Part shown: in pieces, positions 8,201-14,268 of the stretch
Layout: each line of letters starts with the position of its first letter
Numbering within the stretch: position 1 is the first letter of the stretch
DNA from: an uncultured Oscillospiraceae bacterium
GTDB lineage: Bacteria > Bacillota > Clostridia > Oscillospirales > Oscillospiraceae
Assembly (NCBI GenBank): GCA_934511165.1
Contig: CAKSWA010000039.1
Location: forward strand, 1 to 19,338
Direction: 5' to 3'
DNA: 19,338 nucleotides
Notes under the pieces: model-generated
What the model was told of the DNA's origin: nothing
The model's input: the letters and a program-made list of their open reading frames with translations, nothing else
Database searches by the model: none
Translations under genes and position numbers: made by a program

Positions 8201-9139
8201 TTTGGCATAAAGCGCGCTGTCCGCTTCAAGCGAAGCAATGCGCGCGTCGGTCTCGGCGAGCTGCGCCTCCGCTGCGGCGAGAGCGGCCTCCGCCTGCGCG
8301 AGCTGTTCATTTAAAAGATCAATAGCGGCGCGCGCCGCGGCAAGCTTGGCCGCGCTCTCCCCGGCGGCGGTGACGGTATCGGCGAGATCGGTCTCGCCCT
8401 GCTTGACGGAATCGTTGATGCCGGCGGATGCGCCGAGCAGCTGATTTTTCCCGGCCTCGACCGCGCCGCGGTTTTCGTCCAGCTCCTTCTGCGCGTCTTC
8501 GAGCTGCTGCCGCGCGTCCTCCATCGCGGCGTTGATCGCGTCGGCGATCTTTTCGTTCATTTTGTCGAGCTTTTTCTCGTTGAGCTCAATGGTCATCGTC
8601 CGCTCGATCATGCCGCCGGTCGTGATGCTCGCAACGCCCGTCGTCCCTTCGAGCGAGGGGATCACCGTATCCTTGGCGAAGCGCGAGAGCTCATACCGGT
8701 CCATCTCGGACGAATCGACCGCCGCGACCATCACGGGGATCATGTTCGGGTTGATGCGGATGATGCTCGGCGTGCCGATGGTGTCATCCCAGCTGCCGGT
8801 GAGCATCTGCGTTTTTTGGAGAATATCCACCACGGCGCTGTCCATGTTCGTGTCCTGCTCAAATTCGAGCACGAGCATGGAGTAGTTCTCCGCCGAGGTG
8901 GAGGTTACGGTCTTGATGTCGTTGAGTGTTGCCATGCTCTGCTCCATGGGCTTGGTTACGACGGCCTCGACCTCCTCGGGCGCCGCGCCCGGATACGTCG
9001 TCACGATGACGGCGTAGGGGTAGTCCATGTTCGGCATCAGATCGGGCGTCATTTTGACGTACGACATCACGCCGAACACCAAAATGGCGACCACCGCCAC
9101 GAACACGGTAAACGGTTTTTTTACACTGAAGGAGGTCAT
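5207..9139 (-). CDS. RND superfamily (AcrB/HAE1-like) efflux permease with coiled-coil insertion
   Basis: The 1310-residue membrane protein has the duplicated RND plan: TM1 near residues 10-29, a porter half-domain, a TM cluster from about 615, a second porter half from about 825, and TMs from about 1135 to 1290. Hallmarks are PGAAPEEVE (50-58), VDNSVVVIEN (682-691) and VNNGIVLVDY (1203-1212). AcrB's relay Asp407-Asp408 corresponds to Asp683-Asn684 here, and the Lys940 position is Asn, so proton coupling may differ or another ion may be used. About 280 residues (roughly 195-475), rich in Ala/Glu/Gln/Leu heptads with a non-helical middle (305-365), interrupt the first porter half. No adaptor, outer-membrane channel or regulator gene adjoins it. 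The start has AAGGA 9 nt upstream. Substrate (drug, lipid or peptide) is unknown. Confidence 0.92.
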   Translation of the reverse strand: MTSFSVKKPFTVFVAVVAILVFGVMSYVKMTPDLMPNMDYPYAVIVTTYPGAAPEEVEAVVTKPMEQSMATLNDIKTVTSTSAENYSMLVLEFEQDTNMDSAVVDILQKTQMLTGSWDDTIGTPSIIRINPNMIPVMVAAVDSSEMDRYELSRFAKDTVIPSLEGTTGVASITTGGMIERTMTIELNEKKLDKMNEKIADAINAAMEDARQQLEDAQKELDENRGAVEAGKNQLLGASAGINDSVKQGETDLADTVTAAGESAAKLAAARAAIDLLNEQLAQAEAALAAAEAQLAETDARIASLEADSALYAKALGEPYDSMDASTTLEDAGLDADTVAALNAKGCTDLGSVRTMNNLNDVNLSAQRTARAAQAVAVETARVQVEELRTQIAAAEENYAALEADAKKQMESLENLQKQLEELPGELMGGMTQISLAGGQLAAAQTALTSAQAQLDAAVQTLEDQLASALDAADLHGVLSLETLSSLIAAQNLDMPAGYVYDENGNGIIVTVGDAIADGDDLENLVLLDLGIEGLDPIRVRDVADVVRADNAGEIYASLNGNNGLLLMFSKQSTYATAKVSDNIRAAFDELSAQYPGLTFTALMDQGDYIYLLRDSILSSLLWGALFSVIILFLFLRDWRPTVITLCSIPISLLFAFTLMYFTGVSINIMSLSGLSISVGMLVDNSVVVIENTYRLRALGESTVKSAVSGARQVGGAIAASTLTTICVFIPIAFVEGLTRELFTDMVLTLSYALIASLIVALTLVPALASKLLAHAKPQSETAFTRFMPKYKKSVLWAVKHKAATLLTAVALLFASGAAVLTKGFTFLPDMEMEQMMVTLTMPEGSSFADTTAAADEAANRMLTVPGVETVGGAIGDSAGASFSMVTSEGDVTFYVLLENGYKASRVAKEINEACADMDADVNADANSLMSSMTQMLTSSGITVRVYSNDLDDLRETADAVAEVLRGVDGTENVAAGEEAPTAELHFTVDKEKAAKEQLTVAQVYMQVASALTGSADLIELSDGGDTYAVSVQTAGKDTITPDYVRSLTFDVTAKDGTVHPVALKDIATVEETESLSSIHRLNQRRYIDVTADISDGYNVTLVTNAAEEALASYTPADGTTVGFTGERESIVEALKQLVLMLAVGILLVYLVMVAQFQDLKSPFIVMFTIPLAFTGGFLALLIAGLDINLLSMLGMIMLVGIIVNNGIVLVDYINQLRIGGMERREAIADAAVTRLRPILMTSITTILGLIVMALGQSEATSLIQPLAVTCIGGLLYATLMTLYVVPVMYDALSKKELYHVDEADLELSEK

Positions 9140-9177
9140 GGAGCAGGATCCTTTCCGGAAAAACGGTCATTTCATAT

Positions 9178-9186
9178 ATGATAGCA
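9178..9186 (-). promoter_or_regulatory. Possible extended -10 promoter of the RND gene
   Basis: On the minus strand TGC-TATCAT fits an extended -10 element (TGnTATAAT-like). No good -35 box is seen at 16-18 nt. It would give a leader of about 30-35 nt. Confidence 0.3.
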
Positions 9187-9209
9187 CCCCACTCCGGCGA
9201 ATGCGTGAA

Positions 9210-9232
9210 TTTTCATTGAATTTTAATGAAAA
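9210..9232. promoter_or_regulatory. Inverted repeat upstream of the RND gene, possible operator
   Basis: TTTTCATT (9210-9217) and AATGAAAA (9225-9232) are an 8-bp perfect inverted repeat with a 7-nt spacer, just upstream of the presumed RND promoter. It overlaps the T tract of the TRAP terminator. A dimeric repressor site is possible but unproven. Confidence 0.25.
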
Positions 9233-9263
9233 AACAAGACGCAGCAAGATTAAGCTGCGTCTT
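9229..9263 (-). terminator. Rho-independent terminator of the TAXI-TRAP operon
   Basis: AAGACGCAGC (9236-9245) and GCTGCGTCTT (9254-9263) form a perfect 10-bp stem with an 8-nt loop. On the minus strand it is followed by GTTTTTTC. It lies downstream of the TRAP gene and family A copy 4. Confidence 0.85.
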
Positions 9264-9274
9264 ATTTGGAGAGA

Positions 9275-9398
9275 AACCACTCCGTCAAAAATTTCATTTT
9301 TCCGCCTCCCCTTTTCGGGGAGGCAAGATCGTTTACCGCGAACCCACTTGGCTCCCCTGATAGGGGAGCTGTCAGCCGTGAGGCTGACGGAGGGGTTT
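9275..9398 (-). repeat. Foldback repeat family A, copy 4 (full length)
   Basis: On the plus strand the element runs AACCACTCCGTC, hairpin AAAAAT/ATTTTT (9287-9301), CCTCCCC/GGGGAGG (9305-9323), GCTCCCC/GGGGAGC (9351-9369), GTCAGCC/GGCTGAC (9371-9388), GGAGGGGTTT. Its ends are near-inverted repeats and it spans about 124 bp. The last base coincides with the first plus-strand base of the TRAP stop codon, so the repeat directly abuts the reading frame. Confidence 0.8.
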
Positions 9399-11323
9399 CA
9401 CGCCGCTTTGAGCGTCTTTTTCTCCTTGAGAACCTGCATCGCCACGATTCCGCCGACAACAACGATGCCGATGACGTCCGTCACCGTGCCGGGATCTACC
9501 AGACACAGCCCGCCCGCAGCGGAGAGAATACGCAGATACCAGGGGATGCTCCCGCGGTAATAGCCCTCGAGCGCCATGCCGAGACCGAACATGCCGACGA
9601 GCGACGTGGCGGCGATCGTAATGACCTCCACGACGGTCGTATCCACGAGCACCATCGCGGGGTTGTAGGCGAGAATGTACGGGATGATGAACGCGGCAAT
9701 GGCGAGCTTTGTTGCGTTGAAGGCGGTCTTCATCGGGTTGGCGCCCGCGATCGCTGCGCCGGCGTAGGCCGCGAGCGCGACCGGCGGCGTGAGGTCGGCG
9801 ACGATGCCAAAGTAGAACACGAAGAAGTGCGCAGCAACCGTCGGGATGCCCATCTGCACGAGAATGGGCGCGCAGGTCGTGGCCATGATGCAGTAGTTGG
9901 CGGTCGTCGGAACGCCCATGCCGAGCACGATGCAGCAGAGCATCGTGAGGAAGAGCGCGAGGAGCTTTGCGTTGCCGCTGACGCCGATGATGGCGTGCAG
10001 AATCTGATTCGCAAGGCCGGTCATCGTGAGACAGCCCGCAACGATGCCCGCAACGCAGCACGCGACGCCGACAGAAATGCATCCCTGCGTTCCGGCGGCG
10101 AGCGCTTCAAAGAAGCGCTTCGGCGTCATGCGCGTGTCCTTTGCGAACATGCTCACAACGATGGCCGCAACGGTGGCGACCGCGGCGGCAAACGCCATCG
10201 TCCGGCTGCCGGACGAGACGAGATACACAAGGATCACGAGCGGCAGCAGCAGATACGTCTTTTTCAAAAGCGGCTTTACGGGGGGCAGCTCGCTGCGCGG
10301 CACGCCCTGCAGGCCGGATTTCTTCGCTTCGAGATGCACGCAGATGAAAATGCCGGTAAAATACAGCACCGCCGGGAGGATTGCCCGGACGACAATGTTT
10401 GAGTACGGCAGGCTGACATAGTCCACCATCAGGAACGCTGCTGCGCCCATGATCGGTGGCATGATCTGCCCGCCGGTGGACGCCGCCGCCTCGACCGCAC
10501 CGGCAAACTCGCCCTTGTACCCGGTCTTTTTCATCATCGGGATCGTGACGCTGCCGGTCGTAACGGTGTTGCCGACGGAGGAGCCGGACACCATGCCGCA
10601 CAGGGCGCTGGAAATAACGGCGACCTTCGCCGGGCCGCCCGCGGACGATCCGGCGAGAGAGTTTGCGAGCTTGATGAAGAAGTCCGAAATGCCGGTACGC
10701 TCCAGAAATGCGCCGAAGATGATGAACACCGCGATGTACTTGGAGCAGACGTTGATCGGCGTGGAGAGAATGCCCGTCTTTTTATAGAAGAGCGAGCAGA
10801 CGAGCGATTTGAACGCTCCCGCGCCGAGCCCGCGCTTGACGCCGTAATAGTAGAGCGCGTACACGATGAATATGCCCGCCACGATCATGATGGGCACGCC
10901 GGTGCTCCGGCGGCAGAGCTCAAAGAGCGCCGCAATGCCGATCACGCCGAGCACGACTTCATACGTTTTGAGCGCCGGGAGCTGCTGCACGATGGTGTTG
11001 GCGTTGAAGCAGAAATAGAAAAACGAAGCCGCGCCGAGCGCCATGATCACCCAGTCGTACCAGGGGACGAAGTTCACGCGGAACTCGTGCTTGTGGCTGG
11101 GGAAAATGAGGAAGCCCGCAATCAGCAGCCCGCCGACGAACGACGTGAGCCGCACCTCGTCGAGCATCGTGCCGAACAGCGTAACATACACCTCAAAGAT
11201 CGCGAACGCCGCAAGATACGCCTGCACGGCAATCTTCGGCTTGCCCTCCCAGGCGCGGGTATTCGATTCGCGGTCATATTTCCGCATGACCTCGTTGAGA
11301 TTTTTTGTCGCGTCGTGAGACAT
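9398..11323 (-). CDS. TRAP transporter fused membrane subunit (4TM/12TM, DctQ-DctM type)
   Basis: This 641-residue integral membrane protein is the permease of a TAXI-type TRAP system, which uses an ion gradient to import small organic acids or similar solutes. An N-terminal DctQ-like four-helix part (about residues 30-165) is fused to a DctM-like domain. That domain shows the conserved SSALCGMVSGSSVGNTVTTG (238-257) and GGQIMPPIMGAAAF (284-297) segments and a later GLGMGVPTTANYC motif. I chose ATG 11321-11323 (MSHDATKNL) over an upstream in-frame ATG at 11359, because GGAGGT lies 7 nt before it. It follows the binding-protein gene by about 150 bp containing two hairpin repeats and is presumably transcribed from the same promoter. 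Substrate is unknown. Confidence 0.94.
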   Translation of the reverse strand: MSHDATKNLNEVMRKYDRESNTRAWEGKPKIAVQAYLAAFAIFEVYVTLFGTMLDEVRLTSFVGGLLIAGFLIFPSHKHEFRVNFVPWYDWVIMALGAASFFYFCFNANTIVQQLPALKTYEVVLGVIGIAALFELCRRSTGVPIMIVAGIFIVYALYYYGVKRGLGAGAFKSLVCSLFYKKTGILSTPINVCSKYIAVFIIFGAFLERTGISDFFIKLANSLAGSSAGGPAKVAVISSALCGMVSGSSVGNTVTTGSVTIPMMKKTGYKGEFAGAVEAAASTGGQIMPPIMGAAAFLMVDYVSLPYSNIVVRAILPAVLYFTGIFICVHLEAKKSGLQGVPRSELPPVKPLLKKTYLLLPLVILVYLVSSGSRTMAFAAAVATVAAIVVSMFAKDTRMTPKRFFEALAAGTQGCISVGVACCVAGIVAGCLTMTGLANQILHAIIGVSGNAKLLALFLTMLCCIVLGMGVPTTANYCIMATTCAPILVQMGIPTVAAHFFVFYFGIVADLTPPVALAAYAGAAIAGANPMKTAFNATKLAIAAFIIPYILAYNPAMVLVDTTVVEVITIAATSLVGMFGLGMALEGYYRGSIPWYLRILSAAGGLCLVDPGTVTDVIGIVVVGGIVAMQVLKEKKTLKAA

Positions 11324-11360
11324 GGGACTTACCTCCCGAAAAAGAATTTGTATGCGCAAA

Positions 11361-11386
11361 AGGGAGGAGCAGAGCCCCTCCCCTAC
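11361..11386 (-). repeat. Hairpin repeat family B, copy 1
   Basis: On the minus strand it reads GTAGGGGAGGGGCTCTG then CTCCTCCC, folding on itself. It resembles the elements at 11406 and 13680 and is inverted relative to them. Confidence 0.6.
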
Positions 11387-11405
11387 GAGAAATTCAAGCT
11401 GTCCT

Positions 11406-11430
11406 GTAGGGGCGGGGCATGCTCCGCCCG
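11406..11430 (+). repeat. Hairpin repeat family B, copy 2
   Basis: GTAGGGGCGGGGCATG followed by CTCCGCCCG. It forms a GC-rich hairpin and, with copy 1, an inverted pair in the TAXI-TRAP intercistronic gap (11324-11472). Confidence 0.6.
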
Positions 11431-11472
11431 GCGGGGTCTGTACCCCTGGAAGAGAGGAGACAGCCGGGAGGA

Positions 11473-12459
11473 TCAGCCGGCGGTCTCGACGGTGATGCCG
11501 TTTTCGGCGAAGTACTTCGCAGCGCCCGCGGCGAACGGAACGGCGATGCCTTCGGTGGCGAAGGTCAGGTCAATGCTGTTGCCTTTTTCGTGCAGAGCGG
11601 TGATGTCTTCCTTGCTCTCCATGATGGTCTTGACGATGGTGTAAGCGGTGTCGTCGTCGAGATCGGCGCGGCAGACGAGCGTGGCCTTCACGGTGATGGT
11701 GGCGCAGTCCTCGTCAAACCCGGCGTAGGTACCGGCGGGCAGAACGAGCTTGGCGTACCAGGGGCAGGCGGCGAGCAGCTTTTCCATGTGCGCGTCGTCA
11801 AAGCCGATCATGTACACGGTCTTGGAAGCGGCGAGCTCGGTAACGGCCGGGGTCGGAGCACCGGCGCACAGGAACGCGGCGTCGATCTTGCCGTCCTTGA
11901 GGCTCTCGGTGCTGTCGCCGAAGGACTGGTACACGGGGGAAACGTCGTCGATGGTCATGTCGTAAGCCGCGAACACGTCGATGGCGTTGAAGTACGTGCC
12001 GCTGCCGACATCGCCGACGCACACGCGCTTACCGCGCAGATCCTCCACCGTCTTGAGCGAGGGATCGGTCGTGACGATCTGCACCGTTTCGGGATACAGA
12101 GCGCACAGCACGCGGAAGCCGTCGATCTTGCCGGAATCAGCAAAGGAGTTCGTGCCGTTGTAGGCGTAGGTCATAACGTCGGACTGGACGGTCGCAAGAT
12201 CGTACATGCCGTCCTGCATGCTCACAAGGTTATCCTTGGAGCCGCCGGTCGCAACGACCGTGAGCTTGATGTCGGTCTTCTGGCCGATCACGGTGCCGAG
12301 AATGCCGGTGTAGCCGTAATACGTGCCGCTCTCGCCGCCGGTGCCGACGTTCAGCGAAACGCTGCTCGCCGCCGGGGCGGATTCGCCCGAGCTGCTGCCG
12401 CAGGCGCACAGCGCAAACACCATGCACAGCGCCAAAACCAGAGCCAATACTTTTTTCAT
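11473..12459 (-). CDS. TAXI family TRAP transporter solute-binding lipoprotein
   Basis: The 328-residue protein begins MKKVLALVLALCMVFALCAC, a lipoprotein signal peptide with Cys20 as the probable lipidation site, followed by a Ser/Gly/Ala-rich linker. The mature part opens with the TAXI-type TGGESGTYYGYTG segment (40-52). It would capture solute outside the cell and deliver it to the fused permease encoded next. I chose ATG 12457-12459 rather than an in-frame ATG at 12519, because the signal peptide starts there and AGGAGG lies eight nt upstream. A strong promoter lies about 90 bp upstream. The gene order (binding protein first, permease second) is typical of TAXI-TRAP operons. The ligand cannot be told from sequence. 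Confidence 0.94.
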   Translation of the reverse strand: MKKVLALVLALCMVFALCACGSSSGESAPAASSVSLNVGTGGESGTYYGYTGILGTVIGQKTDIKLTVVATGGSKDNLVSMQDGMYDLATVQSDVMTYAYNGTNSFADSGKIDGFRVLCALYPETVQIVTTDPSLKTVEDLRGKRVCVGDVGSGTYFNAIDVFAAYDMTIDDVSPVYQSFGDSTESLKDGKIDAAFLCAGAPTPAVTELAASKTVYMIGFDDAHMEKLLAACPWYAKLVLPAGTYAGFDEDCATITVKATLVCRADLDDDTAYTIVKTIMESKEDITALHEKGNSIDLTFATEGIAVPFAAGAAKYFAENGITVETAG

Positions 12460-12548
12460 TTCCTTTTCCTCCTTGTCATTCTGACGGGTGCCTTTCACGG
12501 GAAAACGCGAAATTTGCAAGCCGCAGGAAATTTCTTTCGTATAGACGC

Positions 12549-12577
12549 ATTATAAACACTTAAAACGCCGATTGCAA
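12549..12577 (-). promoter_or_regulatory. Promoter of the TAXI-TRAP operon
   Basis: On the minus strand TTGCAA (12572-12577), a 17-nt spacer and a perfect TATAAT (12549-12554) form a strong sigma-A-type promoter. The predicted leader is about 80 nt. Confidence 0.75.
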
Positions 12578-12658
12578 GACTAAATTTGAATTTTGCGCGA
12601 AATTATTATGCAAAAAATTTAGCAGAGTAAATTCGGAAACTGTGCAGAACAGCGAAAC

Positions 12659-12698
12659 GCCCCCGTGTCGCTCTCCGGGAAGAGAGCGCCACGGGGGC
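12659..12698. terminator. Large hairpin downstream of the lipid kinase gene
   Basis: GCCCCCGTG (12659-12667) pairs with CACGGGGGC (12690-12698), and CGCTCTC (12669-12675) with GAGAGCG (12682-12688), giving a 16-bp stem with a small bulge. On the minus strand it ends in GTTTCGC, so it lacks a strong U tract. It sits between the kinase gene and the TAXI promoter and probably insulates the two units. Confidence 0.5.
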
Positions 12699-12709
12699 AT
12701 ATATGGAAA

Positions 12710-12735
12710 TTCGCCGCCGGAAGCCCGGCGGCGAA
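12710..12735. terminator. Hairpin just after the lipid kinase gene
   Basis: TTCGCCGCCGG (12710-12720) and CCGGCGGCGAA (12725-12735) form a perfect 11-bp stem with a 4-nt loop, about 17 bp after the kinase stop codon. Only AATTTCC follows on the minus strand, so it is a weak intrinsic terminator candidate working in tandem with the hairpin at 12659-12698. Confidence 0.5.
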
Positions 12736-12752
12736 CCACTATATTTTGTGCT

Positions 12753-13649
12753 TCAGCAGTAAATGTCCACGGCGTGGCGGTGCGAGCGCAGCGTAAGAGT
12801 CTGATGCGCGCCGCCGTCCTCGCCGTCGCGCGTCCAAGGCACGGGCTCATCGAACGTGAATTTTACGAAGCTCGACTGGACGACGGTAAGGCAGGGGCTG
12901 TCGTAGGTTTTGTTCAGCACGCCCGTGAGGATGCTGTTGATCTCCATCACGTCCTTCGGGCGGCGCACGAGCAGTATTTCAAATTTGCCGTCCGAGAGAT
13001 CGACGAGCTCGTCGTTTAAGCGCACCATGCCTGCAACGCTCAGGGAGTTGGACATCGCGCCGTAGATGAAATCGCCCTCGGTGACGCCGTGCTCGTGTTC
13101 GATGACGGCTGTATAGCTCTTGATGGTGGAGAGCGCGTTGAGCCCGCCGAGCACATAGGCGAGATGGCCGAGCGTGCGCTTGAGCTCCTGGTCGGTTTTG
13201 TAGCTCACCTCGGTGAACGCGCCGAACGCCGCGATATACGTGAAGAAGCCGACGCCGTCCATTTCGCCAACGTCATAGTGCAGCGGCTTCCCGGCGAGAA
13301 TCATCTCGGCGGCGCGCCCCGGCTGGCGCATCGGAAGGCCGAGCGTGTTCGCCACGTCGTTCGCGGTGCCCATCGGGATATAGCCGAGCTTCGGGCGCTT
13401 CTCCTCCGGCAGCGTCATAAGACCCGCGATTGTGTCGGAGAGCGTGCCGTCGCCGCCGAGACAGACAAGACGGTCGTAGTTCGCGGCGTTCTCCGCGACA
13501 ATCTTCGCCGCCGTCCCCGGCGCAGTCGTATAAAATACGGTCGGGCAGTAGCCGTTCACAGCGAACGTGGAGACCGCCGTGCCGAGATTGAGATCGGACA
13601 TCGACCGCCCGGCGGCGGGATTCACCAGCATCATTAAGGACTTGGCCAT
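12753..13649 (-). CDS. Diacylglycerol kinase family (YegS/BmrU-like) lipid kinase
   Basis: The 298-residue protein has the DAGK catalytic-domain signatures: N-terminal VNPAAG (9-14), the glycine-rich nucleotide loop LGGDGTLSD (64-72) and PMGTANDVANTLGLP (92-106). Family members phosphorylate diacylglycerol or related lipids with ATP at the inner face of the membrane, feeding phosphatidate back into phospholipid synthesis or modifying lipid second messengers. The lipid substrate is not readable here. The start is supported by GAGGT 7 nt upstream. A TATAAT-like -10 (13713-13718) is present without a clear -35. A family B hairpin repeat lies in the leader. It stands alone between rpsT, which has its own terminator, and the TAXI operon. 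Confidence 0.92.
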   Translation of the reverse strand: MAKSLMMLVNPAAGRSMSDLNLGTAVSTFAVNGYCPTVFYTTAPGTAAKIVAENAANYDRLVCLGGDGTLSDTIAGLMTLPEEKRPKLGYIPMGTANDVANTLGLPMRQPGRAAEMILAGKPLHYDVGEMDGVGFFTYIAAFGAFTEVSYKTDQELKRTLGHLAYVLGGLNALSTIKSYTAVIEHEHGVTEGDFIYGAMSNSLSVAGMVRLNDELVDLSDGKFEILLVRRPKDVMEINSILTGVLNKTYDSPCLTVVQSSFVKFTFDEPVPWTRDGEDGGAHQTLTLRSHRHAVDIYC

Positions 13650-13679
13650 AGCATATACCTCGCGGTTGTTATGATATTT

Positions 13680-13705
13680 GTAGGGGCGGGGCTCTGCCCC
13701 GCCCG
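13680..13705 (+). repeat. Hairpin repeat family B, copy 3
   Basis: GTAGGGGCGGGGCTCTG followed by CCCCGCCCG, a self-complementary GC-rich element. It lies in the 5' leader of the lipid kinase transcript (minus strand), about 30 bp before its start codon. Confidence 0.65.
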
Positions 13706-13747
13706 ATCAATTATTATAATGTATTTTCTTTTATAATTTATGTCTTT

Positions 13748-13763
13748 TTTGCAAATTTGCAAA
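13748..13763. promoter_or_regulatory. 16-bp perfect palindrome, possible operator
   Basis: TTTGCAAATTTGCAAA is a perfect 16-bp palindrome in the 175-bp gap between the rpsT terminator and the lipid kinase gene. It lies about 30-50 bp upstream of the kinase's TATAAT-like -10 (13713-13718). No regulator can be assigned. Confidence 0.3.
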
Positions 13764-13779
13764 TTCTTTATAAGAATGG

Positions 13780-13810
13780 AAAAACGATGCGGCAGGATTC
13801 TGCCGCATCG
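13780..13810 (-). terminator. Rho-independent terminator of rpsT
   Basis: CGATGCGGCAG (13785-13795) and CTGCCGCATCG (13800-13810) form a perfect 11-bp stem with a 4-nt loop, followed on the minus strand by TTTTT. It begins about 15 bp after the rpsT stop codon. Confidence 0.9.
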
Positions 13811-13824
13811 TCCATGTTTGAGGA

Positions 13825-14091
13825 TTATTCGCTCAGCGCGTTCATCTTGGAAGCCATGCTGGACTTCTTGCGAGCTGCGTTGTTCTTGTGGAGCAGACCC
13901 TTGGACACCGCGCGGTCAACCGACTTGACAGCGGCTTTGTAGGCAGCCTCGGCGTTCTCCTTATTTCCTTCCGTCGCAGCGGCGTCAAACTTTTTGATCG
14001 TGGTCTTGAGCTCAGACTTGTCCGCCTTGTTGCGCTCGGCGCGAACACGGGAGACGAGAACCCTCTTGGCCGAAGACTTGATGTTGGCCAT
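13825..14091 (-). CDS. rpsT: 30S ribosomal protein S20
   Basis: The 88-residue basic protein starts MANIKSSAKRVLVS and carries the S20 pattern of Lys/Arg/Ala-rich helices, ending in a LLHKNNAARKKS segment (66-77) typical of the family (87-90 residues). S20 binds 16S rRNA during early assembly of the small subunit. GGAGG lies about 10 nt upstream of ATG. It is monocistronic, with a strong promoter and its own terminator. Divergent arrangement with gpr is also known in Bacillus subtilis, which supports a conserved vertical locus. Confidence 0.98.
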   Translation of the reverse strand: MANIKSSAKRVLVSRVRAERNKADKSELKTTIKKFDAAATEGNKENAEAAYKAAVKSVDRAVSKGLLHKNNAARKKSSMASKMNALSE

Positions 14092-14148
14092 TCTTTAGCC
14101 ACCTCCTCCATTCAATACTCCTGCGGATCGACGAACCCGCGTTTTGAT

Positions 14149-14177
14149 ATTATAAAGGAGGATTCTTGATTTTGCAA
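14149..14177 (-). promoter_or_regulatory. rpsT promoter
   Basis: On the minus strand TTGCAA (14172-14177), a 17-nt spacer and TATAAT (14149-14154) form a near-consensus housekeeping promoter about 60 bp upstream of rpsT. Confidence 0.8.
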
Positions 14178-14207
14178 GCACTTTTTTCGTTTTCTCTGCA
14201 AAAATTT

Positions 14208-14237
14208 TGCATACTTTTGTGCCTCTTTCAAATACTG
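14208..14237 (+). promoter_or_regulatory. Candidate forespore sigma-G-type promoter of gpr
   Basis: TGCATA (14208-14213), a 17-nt spacer and AATACTG (14231-14237) resemble the sigma-G pattern (roughly TGMATA, 17-18 nt, MATAMTA), with one mismatch in the -10. In Bacillus, gpr is transcribed in the forespore by sigma-F and sigma-G. No housekeeping promoter is evident on this strand here. Confidence 0.4.
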
Positions 14238-14254
14238 ACCACAAGATATGGCAC

Positions 14255-14260
14255 AGGAGG
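14255..14260 (+). promoter_or_regulatory. Ribosome binding site that sets the gpr start
   Basis: AGGAGG is followed after 8 nt by TTG at 14269-14271. The only upstream in-frame ATG (14248) precedes this site and has no Shine-Dalgarno sequence of its own, so TTG is the likelier start. Confidence 0.75.
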
Positions 14261-14268
14261 AAATTCTC

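Noticed and set aside
7715..8557. The coiled-coil part of the RND gene as a separate fused adaptor gene
   Set aside because: The frame is continuous and the helical region is inserted within one porter subdomain. It shows no lipoyl, beta-barrel or signal-peptide region of an adaptor.
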